Positions 1 to 7,896 of a DNA stretch of 64,000 bases are shown one piece after another (within the stretch, counting starts at the first letter, position 1; each line of letters begins with the position of its first letter). Below the pieces are notes generated by a model. The model saw nothing but the letters and a program-made list of their open reading frames with translations, had not been told where the DNA came from and ran no database searches. Both the position numbers and the translations under genes were made by a program. The DNA is taken from the NCBI GenBank assembly GCA_000721275.1, contig JOFO01000012.1:1-64000 (forward strand), given 5' to 3'. The stretch comes from Microtetraspora glauca (GTDB lineage Bacteria; Actinomycetota; Actinomycetes; Streptomycetales; Streptomycetaceae).

Positions 1-3
1 GGA

Positions 4-37
4 GTCTCGTGGGCTCGGAGATGTGTATAAGAGACAG
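4..37 (+). other. Nextera read-2 sequencing adapter (artefact)
   Basis: These 34 bases match the Illumina Nextera transposase read-2 adapter: a GTCTCGTGGGCTCGG arm followed by the 19-bp Tn5 mosaic end AGATGTGTATAAGAGACAG at 19-37. This is untrimmed library sequence, not chromosome. Bases 1-3 are of unknown origin. Genomic sequence starts at about base 38, in the middle of the kinase gene. The match is from memory of the published adapter and is exact. Confidence 0.97.
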
Positions 38-907
38 GGTGGGGTCGAGGGGGCCGGAGGGGGTGCCGCGCGCGGGGAGCAGCGGCAGCAGCGTCTCGTA
101 CACCTCGTGGGCGCCGGAGGGGCGGGCGGCGGGGTCCTTGGCGAGGAGCCGCAGGACGAGGGCCTCCAGGGCGGCGGGGACCTCGGGGCGGACCTGGCGG
201 AGCGGGAGGGGCGGCTCGTACAGGTGGCGGTGGAGGACGCCGAGGGCGGTGGAGCCGGCGAACGGCACGTTCCCGGAGAGGAGTTCGTGGAGCAGGACGC
301 CGAGGGCGTAGAGGTCGGTCTGCGGGCCGACGGCGCCGCCCATGGCCTGTTCGGGCGCCATGTAGGCGGGGCTGCCGATGGGTTCGCCGGTGTGGGTGAG
401 GCGGGTGGTGTCGGAGTCGAGGACGGAGGCGACGCCGAGGTCGAGGACGGTGACGGTGCCGTCGGGGCGGACCATCACGTTCCGCGGTTTGAGGTCGCGG
501 TGGACGATCGGCACGGCGTGGACGGCGGCGAGGACCGCGCAGAGCTGGGCGGCGACGCAGACGGCCCACTCCCAGGGGTAGGGGTCGTGCTCGGCGAGGT
601 GGTCGGCGAGGTCGGCGCCGTCGACGTACTGCATGACGAGGTACAGGTCGTCGGCGTCGCTGCCGGCGTCGTGGACGGTGACGAGGCCGGGGTGGTCGAC
701 GTGGGCGGTGACCCGGCACTCGCGGACGAAGCGGCGGCGCAGTTCCTCGGCGGCGGTGGCGGGGCCGGTGAGGGCGGCGGGGCTGAGGAGCTTGACGGCG
801 ACCCGGCGGTCGAGCCGGGTGTCGTACGCGGTCCACACCTGGCCCATGCCGCCCTGGCCGATGACGGTGGCGAGCTCGTACCGTCCGCCGACGACCCGGC
901 CGTTCAC
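38..907 (-). CDS. Serine/threonine protein kinase, N-terminal part (truncated at contig end)
   Basis: Hanks-type (PknB-like) kinase; 290 codons are present and the C-terminus is lost at the sequencing adapter. Reading from the GTG at 907: glycine loop GQGGMGQVW, AVK lysine, catalytic HRDLKPRN near residues 132-139, DLG at 156-158 in place of DFG (a frequent bacterial variant), and an APE-like YMAPEQ. The start overlaps the stop of the upstream membrane-protein gene by four bases (GTGA), so translation is probably coupled. Juxtamembrane and sensor regions, if any, lie beyond the break, so its signal cannot be guessed. Family assignment is certain; the length is not. Confidence 0.93.
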
Positions 908-1521
908 TTCTCCCCTTCCTTGCGGAGGAGGTCGCTGAGCTCGTCCAGTTCGGCGCGGACCTGGTCGATGCGGGGGGTGGGCGGGGGCGTCGGGAGGGTC
1001 GCGGGGGGCGTGGCGGCGTACGGGTTGGGCGCGGTGGGCGGGGTCTGCGGGGTCTGCGGCGCGTAGGGGCCGGGGGCGGTGACGGCGGTCGCCGGGTTCA
1101 CCGGCAGGGGGTGCGCGGGCGCCGGGGCCACGGGCGGGTAGCCGTACGCGGGCGCGTGCGGGAGCGGGTGGGGTCCGGGTGCGGCGGGCGCGCGGTGGTG
1201 CCGGATGTCGGCGGCCAGGTAGTGGGCGGTGACGGCGGCGCCCATGGCGAGGATCAGGCCGGCGCCGAGGTCGCTCAGCCAGGAGTCCGCGTACTTCTCC
1301 TGGAGGAGCACGAAGCAGCCGGCGGTGGCGGCCAGCTGGGTCCAGAAGAGGACCCAGTCGAGGGCGCGGCGGCGCATGATGGCGAGGCGGAGCATCGCCA
1401 CCCAGGCGAGCAGTCCGAGGGAGAGCACGACGCCGGCCGCCATGAGGACGCGGACGGCGACGGTGCCGGCGGACGGGCCGCCGGGTCTCGGCGCGGGAGC
1501 GGCGGGCATCTGTCCGTACAT
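904..1521 (-). CDS. Membrane protein coupled to the Ser/Thr kinase
   Basis: 205 aa of no recognised family. A Pro/Ala-rich N-terminus is followed by about three hydrophobic segments (residues 22-45, 58-75 and 82-105), then a cytoplasmic-looking tail rich in Pro, Ala and Tyr (residues 110-180), and a short charged helix at the C-terminus (RAELDELSDLLRKEG). GGGGGG lies eight bases before the ATG. Its stop overlaps the kinase start (GTGA), so the two are probably made in fixed ratio. A role as kinase partner or substrate is inference from coupling only. A possible -10 (TACTCT on the minus strand, 1556-1561) sits just upstream. Confidence 0.8.
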   Translation of the reverse strand: MYGQMPAAPAPRPGGPSAGTVAVRVLMAAGVVLSLGLLAWVAMLRLAIMRRRALDWVLFWTQLAATAGCFVLLQEKYADSWLSDLGAGLILAMGAAVTAHYLAADIRHHRAPAAPGPHPLPHAPAYGYPPVAPAPAHPLPVNPATAVTAPGPYAPQTPQTPPTAPNPYAATPPATLPTPPPTPRIDQVRAELDELSDLLRKEGEK

Positions 1522-1571
1522 GCGAGTTCCCCCCAGGGACGGCTGATCTCGCTACGAGAGTAGCCCCGCCG

Positions 1572-3629
1572 CTACCCGGGCTGAACGCTTCCGTCCGCGA
1601 GGCCGTCGTAGAGGCCCTGGAGGAGTTGTTCGCCGAGCCGGGCGGTGAGCCGCAGGGCCTCCTCGAAGTCGGCGAGGGCACGGTAGCGCTCGCCGTGTCC
1701 GCGCTGGTCGGCGAGGGGGAGCCGGGGCAGCTGGAGGCGGCGGACGTCGAGCCGGGTGGCGGTGGAGGCGAAGCTGCTGGCCTGCCGGTTGTTGGCGGTG
1801 CCGCGGAGGAATCCGGCGAGGAACCAGGGGTCGAGGGCGTCGGGGTCGGGGCGGAGCAGCTGGAGGCCGCGGCCGAGGGCGGCGCCGGCGGTGGCGGCGT
1901 CGACGACGCGGGCGGCGGGGCCGGCGCCGAGGACGGGGACGACCACGTCGCCCTCGCGGACGAGGACGGGTTCCTCGGCCTGGCCGTCGGCGGCCTCGGG
2001 GAGGGTGCCGGAGGGGGCGGCGCCGGTGAGCACGTCGTGTTCGGTGAGGACGGGCACCTCGCGGCCGGCGGGGGCGGTGCCCTGGCCGCCGGTGCGGAGC
2101 TGGAGGGCGCCGGTGCGGGCGAGTTCGCCGACGGTGGTGAGCGGGCGGGGCGCGGGGCGGGCGGGCGCGGGGGCCGGGGCGAGGGTGCGGGTGCGGACGA
2201 GGGTTTCGTCCAGGCGGTCGCGGACGGCGGCGAGTTCGGTGGCGGACCCGCCCGCGTCGGGGGCGGTGAGGTAGCGGGCGGGGGCGAGGTCGACCTCGTC
2301 GTCGAGGAGGTCGATGACGGGGACGGCGCGGGCGAGGGTTTCGTCGGCGGCGCGGCCGGCCCAGGCGTCGAGGACCGCGTTCTGCAGGGCGGTCCAGGGC
2401 AGTTTGTCGCGGCCGGCGTCGGGGACGAGTCCGGCGGTGTCGACGAAGAGGGTCTCGCCCGGGGGGCGGCGGTCGGCGGCGGGGCGGACGAGGACCCAGA
2501 GGTGGAGCGGGATGCCGTACGGGGGCGCGGCGCCGGCCGGGAGGGCGATGACGGCCCGCAGGGCGCCCCGGCGCAGGAGGTCGGCGCGGATGCGGCGGCC
2601 CGAGCGGCGGGAGGCGACGGCGGGGGGCATGAGGAGGACGGCGGTGCCGCCGTCGCGGAGCCGGGCCAGGGCGTGCTGGACCCAGGCGAGCTCGGACTCG
2701 GTGCGGGCGGGGAAGCCGTACTCCCAGCGGGGGTCGTAGGCGAGTTCGTCGTGGCCCCAGGCGCGTTCGTTGAACGGCGGGTGGGTGAGGACGGTGTCGG
2801 CGCGCAGGTCGGGGAAGGCGTCGGCGCGGAGGGTGTCGCCGGCGGCGGAGCGGATGTCGGCGTCGCCGTGGAGGGCGAGGCGGAGGGCGGAGAGGGCGGC
2901 CAGCTCGGGGTCGGCGTCCTGGACGGCGAGGGTGGCGGGGTGGGCGGCGGCCCGGAGCAGGCCGCCAGTGCCGGAGGCCGGGTCGAGGAGGACGCCGGCG
3001 GGCGGGTCGCCGGCGCTCGCGGTCGCGGCGGCGGCGAGGGCGGCCATCAGTTCGGCGAGCGGCGGCGGGGTGAGCGTGTACTGGCGGGGGTTGGCGTCCA
3101 GGTGGCGGCCGAGGAGGAACTCGAAGGCCTGCCGGGGGCCGCCGAGTTCGGCGGCGAGTTCGAGCGCGGCGCGGAAGAGGGGGGCGGCGGGGGCCAGGTC
3201 GTCCGCGAGGGGGGTGCGGACGGCGCGGGGAATGCCGAAGCGGACGGTGAGGACCTCTTCGAGGGCGCCGGGCAGGGCCTCGGTGAAGCGGGGGTCGGGG
3301 AGGGCGGCGAGGGCGGTGACGCCGGGGGGCCGCTCGCGCAGGAGGAGCAGGACGCAGCCGGTGTGGACGAGGCCGGTGAGGGTGCCGGCGGGGTGGCCGG
3401 CGAGCTGCTGCCAGACGCGCTCGCGGAGCGGGACCTCGGCGAGCTTGCCCTGGTCGCGGAGCCAGCGCTCGACCTCGGCGAGGGAGAAGGAGGGGCTGGT
3501 CTCGGTGCCGCCCACGGGCTTGGGGAAGTCGGCGTGGCGGCGGCGCCAGTTGCTGACGGCGGCCCTGCCGACGCCCGCGAGGCGGGCGATGCCGGCGGCG
3601 GTGACCTCTGTAGCGCTGTCCTCGGGCAC
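1572..3629 (-). CDS. HTH - N6-adenine DNA methylase - specificity-like fusion protein
   Basis: 685 aa. Order of parts: a winged/MerR-like helix-turn-helix at about 10-62 (AGIARLAGVGRAAVSNWRRR); a type I HsdM-like methylase core with the SAM motif DPASGTGG at 216-223; and a C-terminal region (about 480-685) resembling one half of a type I specificity subunit (FLAGFLRGTANNRQ followed by LDVRRLQLPRLPLADQ). The catalytic motif expected as NPPF reads HPPF (residues 283-286), so methylation activity is doubtful. The GTG at 3629 is chosen because GGAGGG lies five bases upstream; an ATG 28 codons earlier would add an Arg-rich stretch with no ribosome site. No restriction subunit is adjacent. A regulator or defence sensor is possible. 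Confidence 0.85.
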   Translation of the reverse strand: MPEDSATEVTAAGIARLAGVGRAAVSNWRRRHADFPKPVGGTETSPSFSLAEVERWLRDQGKLAEVPLRERVWQQLAGHPAGTLTGLVHTGCVLLLLRERPPGVTALAALPDPRFTEALPGALEEVLTVRFGIPRAVRTPLADDLAPAAPLFRAALELAAELGGPRQAFEFLLGRHLDANPRQYTLTPPPLAELMAALAAAATASAGDPPAGVLLDPASGTGGLLRAAAHPATLAVQDADPELAALSALRLALHGDADIRSAAGDTLRADAFPDLRADTVLTHPPFNERAWGHDELAYDPRWEYGFPARTESELAWVQHALARLRDGGTAVLLMPPAVASRRSGRRIRADLLRRGALRAVIALPAGAAPPYGIPLHLWVLVRPAADRRPPGETLFVDTAGLVPDAGRDKLPWTALQNAVLDAWAGRAADETLARAVPVIDLLDDEVDLAPARYLTAPDAGGSATELAAVRDRLDETLVRTRTLAPAPAPARPAPRPLTTVGELARTGALQLRTGGQGTAPAGREVPVLTEHDVLTGAAPSGTLPEAADGQAEEPVLVREGDVVVPVLGAGPAARVVDAATAGAALGRGLQLLRPDPDALDPWFLAGFLRGTANNRQASSFASTATRLDVRRLQLPRLPLADQRGHGERYRALADFEEALRLTARLGEQLLQGLYDGLADGSVQPG

Positions 3630-3736
3630 CTGCGCCCTCCGTCCTCCCGCTCGTACGACCCGAACCGGTCGATCCATTCGTGAACGACGAGCATACCGAC
3701 CCGACCCCTTCACAGCGTGTTCCGAGTGGAACCTTG

Positions 3737-3775
3737 TGAACCTGGTTGACTCGGTTCACAGACTCTGCTGTGATT
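3737..3775 (+). promoter_or_regulatory. Promoter covered by a palindromic operator
   Basis: Inverted repeat GTGAACC (3737-3743) / GGTTCAC (3754-3760), ten bases apart, encloses a -35-like TTGACT (3747-3752) that is followed after 17 bases by TGTGAT (3770-3775). The TTCACAG half-motif recurs at 3709-3715 and 3826-3832 and GTGAAC occurs again near 3681, so several sites for one protein are likely in this divergent region. Repression of the rightward gene is inferred from the overlap. The HTH of the divergent methylase-like protein is an obvious candidate binder. Confidence 0.55.
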
Positions 3776-3834
3776 ACGTCATCGAAACACGGAGTCCCCA
3801 AGAATTACTCGACACCTGAAAGGTGTTCACAGCC

Positions 3835-4545
3835 ATGTCGAAGTCTCAGACGCAGCGCAGCTGGTTCGCCCGCCACAAGGTCCTCACCGCCGCCGGCGCG
3901 GTCGTGGTCGTCGTCGCCGTCGGCGCGGCGATGGGCGGGGGCGGCGACGAGGGGGGCGCCGAGGCGAAGCCCTCGGCATCGGCGTCCTCGGCCGGGAAGG
4001 CGACGGAGGGCGGGGCGCCCGCGTCGAAGGCGCCGGAGAAGAAGGCCGCCGCGATCGACGGCGACGGCGACTTCGAGGTCGGCGCCGACGTGAAGCCGGG
4101 CCTGTACCGCTCGACGGGCAACAAGGACGCGATGTGCTACTGGGAGCGCGCGAAGGACGCCAGCGGCGAGGTCGACTCGATCCTCGCGAACGACAACGTG
4201 ACGGGCACGGCCTACGTCGAGATCAAGAAGAGCGACAAGTTCTTCAAGTCGACGGACTGCTCGGCCTGGGAGGCCGTGGACCCGAAGGCCACCGGCACCC
4301 CGGCGGCCACGCTCAAGGGCGACGGCGGCATGTTCAAGGTCGGCGTCGACGTGGCGCCCGGCACCTACAAGTCCACGGGCAACAAGGACGCCGCGTGCTA
4401 CTGGGAGCGCTCGAAGGACGCCGGCCACGGCACGGACGCGATCCTCGCGAACGACAACGTGACGGGGACGGCGATCGTCAAGATCACCGCCACCGACGGG
4501 TACTTCAAGTCGGTCGGCTGCGGCGACTGGACCAAGGCGTCCTGA
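3835..4545 (+). CDS. Membrane-anchored protein with two tandem Cys-paired domains
   Basis: 236 aa, no family named with confidence. Residues 1-35 hold a short basic start and one hydrophobic segment (VLTAAGAVVVVVAVGAAMG), with no lipobox Cys, so the protein is probably anchored with its body outside. A Ser/Ala/Lys linker follows (40-72). Then come two copies of a roughly 70-residue domain (76-146 and 163-233) sharing PGxYxSTGNKDAxCYWER and ILANDNVTGTA. Each copy has two Cys (101/142; 188/229), fitting one disulfide per copy. ATG 3835 is used; an in-frame GTG at 3823 is possible. Confidence 0.8.
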   Translation: MSKSQTQRSWFARHKVLTAAGAVVVVVAVGAAMGGGGDEGGAEAKPSASASSAGKATEGGAPASKAPEKKAAAIDGDGDFEVGADVKPGLYRSTGNKDAMCYWERAKDASGEVDSILANDNVTGTAYVEIKKSDKFFKSTDCSAWEAVDPKATGTPAATLKGDGGMFKVGVDVAPGTYKSTGNKDAACYWERSKDAGHGTDAILANDNVTGTAIVKITATDGYFKSVGCGDWTKAS

Positions 4546-4553
4546 CGCCGCGC

Positions 4554-4578
4554 GCCGCCCGGGAGGGCCGCGGGCGGC
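4554..4578. terminator. GC hairpin between convergent genes
   Basis: GCCGCCCG (4554-4561) pairs with CGGGCGGC (4571-4578) across nine bases. No T-run on either side. It lies in the 39-bp space between convergent genes and could serve both. Confidence 0.45.
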
Positions 4579-4584
4579 CCGGGG

Positions 4585-5346
4585 TCAGCCGGCGGCGACC
4601 GCGTGCCGCACCCACACGTTGGGCTCGACGTAGACCGCGTATCCGCGCGCGGCCTCGCAGTGGACGGGGACCAGTGCGCCCGGCACCTCCACGGGCCCGT
4701 CCGTGTCGAACGGCAGCCCGGTCCACTTCCGCCACTGCTCGACGGAGCCGGAGACCGTCATGGACGCGGGCGCGACCGCCTCGATCCGGCCGCCCGCGCG
4801 GACGTGGGCGCGCAGCCACGGGTCCTCCGGCAGCCCGTCGGACTCCCGGGTCCGGAAGGCGTACGTGTGGATGGAGGCGGCGGCGTCCAGGTGCTTGCCG
4901 TTGGGCCGGACCGGGGCGACCAGCTCGGCGTAGCCCAGCCGGCGCACGTTCTCCCGCATGGCGGCGAGCATCCGGTGCGAGATCCCGCGCCCCAGGGAGC
5001 CGGTGTCGACGGTGACGTCGATCGCGCTGACCGTGTCCGGGACGCGCCCGTGCCGCAGGTCGGAGAAGGCCCACAGCAGCACCTCGTCCCAGCCCCGGTC
5101 GGGCAGCGTCCGCCGCCCGTCCTCGTCCAGCCGGAACGGCACGCTGAGGGCGCGGGCGACGACGGCGCCGTCCGCGTCGGTGGCCACGAGCACGTACTCG
5201 GGGAAGTCGCGGACGATCCGGCCCACCGAGGCCCAGCCGACCGGGTCGTACAGGATGAACTCCGGCCAGAGGTCCTTCATGGACCAGAGCGGCCCTTCGA
5301 GGTCCGGCCGCTCGGCGAGCGTGGTGATCGTCAGTTCCTGGTCCAT
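4585..5346 (-). CDS. GNAT-like acetyltransferase family protein
   Basis: 253 aa. The segment VDTGSLGRGISHRMLAAM (about residues 115-132) fits the acetyl-CoA-binding motif A of GNAT enzymes, preceded by a plausible beta-strand (SAIDVTV). The C-terminal third (WLRAHVRAGGRIEAVAPASM) resembles longer actinobacterial members of this fold. ATG 5346 is preferred to an ATG 12 codons upstream because the homologous-looking start MDQELTITTL begins there, though the ribosome site is weak. Substrate unknown. Confidence 0.7.
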   Translation of the reverse strand: MDQELTITTLAERPDLEGPLWSMKDLWPEFILYDPVGWASVGRIVRDFPEYVLVATDADGAVVARALSVPFRLDEDGRRTLPDRGWDEVLLWAFSDLRHGRVPDTVSAIDVTVDTGSLGRGISHRMLAAMRENVRRLGYAELVAPVRPNGKHLDAAASIHTYAFRTRESDGLPEDPWLRAHVRAGGRIEAVAPASMTVSGSVEQWRKWTGLPFDTDGPVEVPGALVPVHCEAARGYAVYVEPNVWVRHAVAAG

Positions 5347-5403
5347 GTCCCGCAGGCTAGGGGCCGCCTGACGGAACGCCAACCGATTATCGGAACGGCC
5401 GGT

Positions 5404-6210
5404 TCAGCCGCCGCACTGCCGGGCCATCGCCGCCTTGTCCGGGGCGGTCACCGGCAGGGCGTACTTCTCCGCCACCTGCGCGAAGCGGACCGCGTAGGCG
5501 CAGCGGACGCCCTTGGCGGGCGGCAGCCAGGCGGCCGGGCCGGAGTCGCCCTTGGCGGAGTTGGCGCGGCCCTGCACCGGCAGCAGGTTCAGCGGGTCGT
5601 TGGCGAGCCGCTGCCGCTTCGCGCCGGACCAGCGGGAGGCGCCCATCTGCCAGGCGTAGGAGAGCGGGACGACGTGGTCGATCTGGACCTCGGCCGCCTT
5701 CTGCTTGCGCCAGTCGATGGTGGTGCCGGTGTACGGGTCGTCCAGCGTCATCGCGACCACCACGCAGTCCGAGCCGTCCCGGAAGCGGAGGTCCCGGCCG
5801 TCGCGGCGCAGCAGGTCGTTGCGGGTGTCGCAGCCGTTCCGGGCGAACGGCACGCCGTCGGCCTTGTCGAGCCAGGCGTGCCCGAACGCGTCCCGCGCGT
5901 AGCCGGTGCGCGGCCCGCGGCCCTTGGTCGCGAGCCCGTCGATGAGGGTGCGGGCGCGGGCCCGTTCGTCCTCCGCCGTCACCGGCGCGAGGCCCGGCCG
6001 CGTACCGTCCGGGTTGCGGAAGGGGCTGGTGACCCGGCCCGCGGGCGCGGCGCCGCCGGACGCCTCCCCGGCGCCGTCGCCGGGCAGGGAGCATCCGGAG
6101 AGCAGCACGAGGCCGGCCAGGACGGCGGCGGGAGCCGTGGCGGTGGCGGTGACGGCGGGGGCGGTGACGGCGGGGGCGGTGGCGCGGGGCGGCTTTCGGC
6201 GTATCAGCAC
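5404..6210 (-). CDS. Secreted HNH-family nuclease, predicted lipoprotein
   Basis: 268 aa. The N-terminus is a long Ala/Thr/Pro-rich stretch with a signal core ending in the lipobox LLSGC (Cys40), so the mature protein should be lipid-anchored outside the cell. The C-terminal half has the DUF1524/HNH signature DHVVPLSYAWQMGA (Asp178-His179 as metal/catalytic residues) and a downstream NDPLNL that supplies the second Asn, typical of secreted Streptomyces HNH proteins. GTG start. The signal region is encoded by short direct repeats (ACSGCC-type), which may vary in length. Likely substrate is extracellular nucleic acid. Confidence 0.85.
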   Translation of the reverse strand: MLIRRKPPRATAPAVTAPAVTATATAPAAVLAGLVLLSGCSLPGDGAGEASGGAAPAGRVTSPFRNPDGTRPGLAPVTAEDERARARTLIDGLATKGRGPRTGYARDAFGHAWLDKADGVPFARNGCDTRNDLLRRDGRDLRFRDGSDCVVVAMTLDDPYTGTTIDWRKQKAAEVQIDHVVPLSYAWQMGASRWSGAKRQRLANDPLNLLPVQGRANSAKGDSGPAAWLPPAKGVRCAYAVRFAQVAEKYALPVTAPDKAAMARQCGG

Positions 6211-6252
6211 CCGGGAATCCTAGGCGTGAAACCGCCGATAGCGATCATTTCA

Positions 6253-7101
6253 TCAGATCTTGCCGATCCCGAGCGTGTTCTCGGAGGGCAGCAGTCCCGA
6301 GCCGAGGGCGGCGAGCCAGGGGCCGCCGAGGAGTTCCGCGAGCCGGGCGGTGGCGTCGGGGCCGAGCGCGTTCCAGGGCGCGGCGGCGAGCTCGTCGGTA
6401 CGCCGCTCGACCTCGGCCCGCAGCTCCCGGCCGGCCGGGGTGGCGACGCCGTTGGCGTCCACCAGCCCCCGCGCGGCCAGCCGTTCGCGGGCCGCCGCCC
6501 ACTCCTCCGGGCTCCAGCCCCGGCTCGCGAAGACGCCCTCGGGCGCGGCGCCGACGGCGGCGAACGACACCAGCGCCTCGACCGGGTCGAGTCCGGCGGC
6601 GAGCAGCGCGGCGACGTGCCCGTCGCCCCGGTGCTCGCGCAGCAGGGTCGCGGCCTGCCAGAGCACGAGGTGCGGCGCGGCGGCCCACTCCAGTTCGGCG
6701 TGGGCGGCGGCGAGCGGCCGGCCGGCGGTGCCGGCGGCCTCGGCGGCGCGGCGCGCGAGCGCGGCGGCCTCGTCGAGCCCCGTCACGTCGAACAGGCCCC
6801 GGAAGGTGCGGTCCACGCCCCGCAGCCGCGCGGCGATCACCGCGCCGGGCGCGACGGTCCCCCAGGCGGCGGGCACGTACCGGGCGACCATGGCCGGGCT
6901 GAAGCTGTAGAAGGCGGAGGCGACCCGGGCGGGGCCGACGGGGCCCAGCGGCGCGGCCCGCCAGGCGAAGTAGGAGGGCCAGCGCTCGGCGGTGTCGTAC
7001 CCGAGCGCGGCGGCCTCCTCGAAGGACTCGGGGGCGTAGTAGTGCAGGGCGTGCAGCGGTTCGAGCAGGTGCCACATCTGGCGTACGCGGGCGGTGTCCA
7101 T
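6253..7101 (-). CDS. SCO6745-family protein
   Basis: 282 aa, soluble and Ala-rich, beginning MDTARVRQMWHLLEPLHALHYY with GGAGGG four bases before the ATG at 7101. It matches, from memory, the actinobacterial SCO6745 family (often called HTH or salicylate-hydroxylase-like), whose biochemical role is unknown. Conserved-looking features are YYAPES, FYSFSP and WNALGPD near the C-terminus. It is transcribed away from the TetR gene at 7216 across a shared inverted-repeat operator, so TetR probably controls it. Confidence 0.75.
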   Translation of the reverse strand: MDTARVRQMWHLLEPLHALHYYAPESFEEAAALGYDTAERWPSYFAWRAAPLGPVGPARVASAFYSFSPAMVARYVPAAWGTVAPGAVIAARLRGVDRTFRGLFDVTGLDEAAALARRAAEAAGTAGRPLAAAHAELEWAAAPHLVLWQAATLLREHRGDGHVAALLAAGLDPVEALVSFAAVGAAPEGVFASRGWSPEEWAAARERLAARGLVDANGVATPAGRELRAEVERRTDELAAAPWNALGPDATARLAELLGGPWLAALGSGLLPSENTLGIGKI

Positions 7102-7143
7102 GGGGCCCTCCGGGACGGCGGTGCGCGGGTCTGGCCACGAGCG

Positions 7144-7197
7144 ATCTAGCCACTGACAAGACTGCGCCCGCCGAGGCGAACTTGTCAATGACTAGAT
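7144..7197. promoter_or_regulatory. Duplicated inverted TetR operator
   Basis: The 17-mer ATCTAGCCACTGACAAG (7144-7160) is repeated in inverse as CTTGTCAATGACTAGAT (7181-7197), with only two mismatches. Each arm carries a smaller palindrome of the GTCA-n-TGAC type. The pair lies exactly between the divergent SCO6745-family and TetR genes. Confidence 0.75.
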
Positions 7198-7209
7198 ACG
7201 GGCTAGGCT
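7182..7209 (+). promoter_or_regulatory. tetR promoter (leaderless)
   Basis: TTGTCA (7182-7187), 16-base spacer, TAGGCT (7204-7209). Seven bases on is the ATG at 7216, which would put the transcript start on the start codon. The -35 lies inside the operator arm, fitting autorepression. Confidence 0.6.
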
Positions 7210-7215
7210 GCGCCC

Positions 7216-7896
7216 ATGACACCTCCGAGCACCCGGCGCGCCACCTACCACCACGGCGACCTGCGCCAGGCCGTCCTGGCGGCGGCCCTGGACGTGATCG
7301 CGGCGGACGGCCCCGGCGCCCTCAGCCTCCGCGACCTCGCCCGCCGCGCCGGCGTCTCCCACGCGGCCCCCGCCCACCACTTCGGCGACCGGACCGGCCT
7401 GCTCACCGCCATCGCCGCGCAGGGCTTCGGCCTGCTCGCCGACGCGCTGGCCGGCGGCACCTCGCTCGCCGACCGGGGCCGCCGCTACGTCCGCTTCGCG
7501 GCGGACCACCCCGCCCACTTCCAGGTCATGTTCGCCCCCGCGCTGCTGCGCGCCGACGACCCCGGGCTGACCGCCGCGCGCGACCGGGCCGGCGCCGAAC
7601 TCCGCGCGGGCGTCACCGGCCTGCCCGGTGACGCCCGTACCACCGGCATCGCCGCCTGGTCCCTCGCCCACGGCTTCGCCACCCTGTACCTCACGCACAA
7701 CGTGGACGACGCCGTGGGCGCCCTGCCCCCGGAGGAGTACTTCACCGCCCTGACCGGCTTCCTCACCGACGACCGCGAGACCGGGACCGGAGCCGGAACC
7801 GGGACCGGGACCGGAACCGGAACCGGGACCGGAACCGGAACCGGGACCGGGACCGGCGGCGGCCCCGCGGACCGGCTCAGTCCAGGATCGTCGTGA
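7216..7896 (+). CDS. TetR/AcrR-family transcriptional regulator with Gly-Thr repeat tail
   Basis: 226 aa. The N-terminal HTH (about residues 12-58; SLRDLARRAGVSHAAPAHHFGDRTGLL) is typical of TetR regulators; a C-terminal ligand/dimer domain follows to about residue 188. Residues 190-215 are an unusual (Gly-Thr)n tail encoded by a hexamer repeat. The last 20 bases overlap the convergent mfd gene. Likely represses itself and the divergent SCO6745-family gene through 7144-7197. Ligand unknown. Confidence 0.9.
   Translation: MTPPSTRRATYHHGDLRQAVLAAALDVIAADGPGALSLRDLARRAGVSHAAPAHHFGDRTGLLTAIAAQGFGLLADALAGGTSLADRGRRYVRFAADHPAHFQVMFAPALLRADDPGLTAARDRAGAELRAGVTGLPGDARTTGIAAWSLAHGFATLYLTHNVDDAVGALPPEEYFTALTGFLTDDRETGTGAGTGTGTGTGTGTGTGTGTGTGGGPADRLSPGSS
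7780..7857. repeat. ACCGGR hexamer tandem repeat inside tetR
   Basis: Thirteen consecutive 6-bp units, ACCGGG or ACCGGA with one GCCGGA and a final ACCGGC. They encode the Gly-Thr tail of the TetR protein. Copy-number change by slippage would keep frame. The last unit ends 19 bp before the mfd stop. Confidence 0.95.

Noticed and set aside
19..37. Tn5 mosaic end as evidence of a transposon
   Set aside because: It is part of the complete Nextera adapter at the contig tip and no transposase or second end is present.
1626..3683. Plus-strand 685-aa Gly/Glu-rich frame
   Set aside because: Shadow of the methylase-like gene; no motif and no start signal.
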